A DNA stretch of 64,000 nt, from contig NZ_MTSB01000014.1 of assembly GCF_002093745.1 (NCBI RefSeq), positions 62,001 to 126,000 of the forward strand. Reading direction: 5' to 3'. The position numbers and the translations under genes were made by a program. The notes under the pieces were generated by a model. The model was given only the letters and a program-made list of their open reading frames with translations, was not told the DNA's origin and did not search any database. Positions 63,925-64,000 of the stretch are shown in pieces; the stretch's first letter is position 1, and the number at the start of each line of letters is the position of its first letter. This DNA comes from Pseudomonas graminis. GTDB lineage: Bacteria; Pseudomonadota; Gammaproteobacteria; Pseudomonadales; Pseudomonadaceae.

Positions 63925-64000
63925 TCAGAGCGTCGCCTGAGCGCCTTCGAACCAGGCCAGCTTCTCACGTAGCTTGACCACTTCACCGATGATCACCAGC
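63925..64000 (-). CDS. cysG: Siroheme synthase / uroporphyrinogen-III C-methyltransferase, C-terminal end (partial)
   Basis: Only the last 24 residues and the stop are in the window: LVIIGEVVKLREKLAWFEGA then QATL. The pattern IGEVVxLREKLAWF is typical of the SUMT domain end of CysG/CobA. Whether the full gene is CysG or a stand-alone CobA cannot be told from this piece. Confidence 0.8.
   Translation of the reverse strand, partial: LVIIGEVVKLREKLAWFEGAQATL

Noticed and set aside
1..64000. CRISPR arrays, insertion sequences and prophage genes
   Set aside because: No regularly spaced repeats, no transposase and no phage structural genes were seen on either strand.

Overview
The window is chromosomal DNA of a Pseudomonas, most likely the P. 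syringae group or a close plant-associated relative. This rests on gene content: an RhlA-type surfactant synthase, a serralysin with its own type I exporter, a type II secretion cluster in EFGHIJKLMND order, a secreted GH3 glucosidase, and core pseudomonad genes such as tusDCBE, YbiB, YccA and CysG. The species call is an inference; the genus call is firm. Coding density is high, with many ATGA stop/start overlaps.

Layout. 1-11821: the end of glucarate dehydratase, a DUF1345 membrane protein, a 2-hydroxyacid dehydrogenase, a chemoreceptor, an unusual GH5-like protein with no Sec signal (4316-5530), a TonB-dependent siderophore receptor, nicotinamidase, a YfdC-like channel and a two-component system. 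12391-18669: rhlA followed by a TriABC-like RND pump with two adaptors. 18709-20704: a two-gene Septu anti-phage system (PtuA ATPase and PtuB HNH nuclease) between the RND pump and an MFS exporter. 22968-33049: a complete T2SS structural cluster, followed by a small secreted protein and a GH3/PA14 beta-glucosidase. 36592-42399: regulators, a GNAT acetyltransferase, an aldehyde dehydrogenase and an N-methyl amino acid oxidase. 42409-48830: the aprA-inh-aprDEF serralysin locus. 49218-50098: a YccA/BI-1 protein and tRNA-Ser(UGA).

The most notable region is 50214-56954, directly after tRNA-Ser. It holds a complete LasR/RsaL/LasI-type quorum-sensing triad (luxR 51308, antisense rsaL 51962-52255, luxI 52381). 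The LuxR and LuxI proteins keep LasR and LasI residue numbering and nearly all key residues. A lux-type palindrome (CCTATCA-N3-TGATAGG) lies in front of luxI. A second one (AACCTGTCA-N3-TGATAGGTT) overlaps the luxI stop codon, in front of an operon for a xylose-isomerase-like TIM-barrel enzyme, an AzlCD amino-acid exporter pair and a type Ic aspartate aminotransferase-like enzyme. A lone [2Fe-2S] oxidoreductase gene diverges from luxR. I infer a quorum-controlled system that makes and exports an amino-acid-like small molecule. I do not recognise it as a characterised pathway.

57078-64000: a LysR regulator convergent with a ModA-like binding protein and an MFS tricarboxylate-type transporter (the regulator and transporter promoters share an 11-bp motif), then the tusDCBE sulfur relay, a YbiB-like protein, a glutathionyl-hydroquinone reductase and the tail of cysG.
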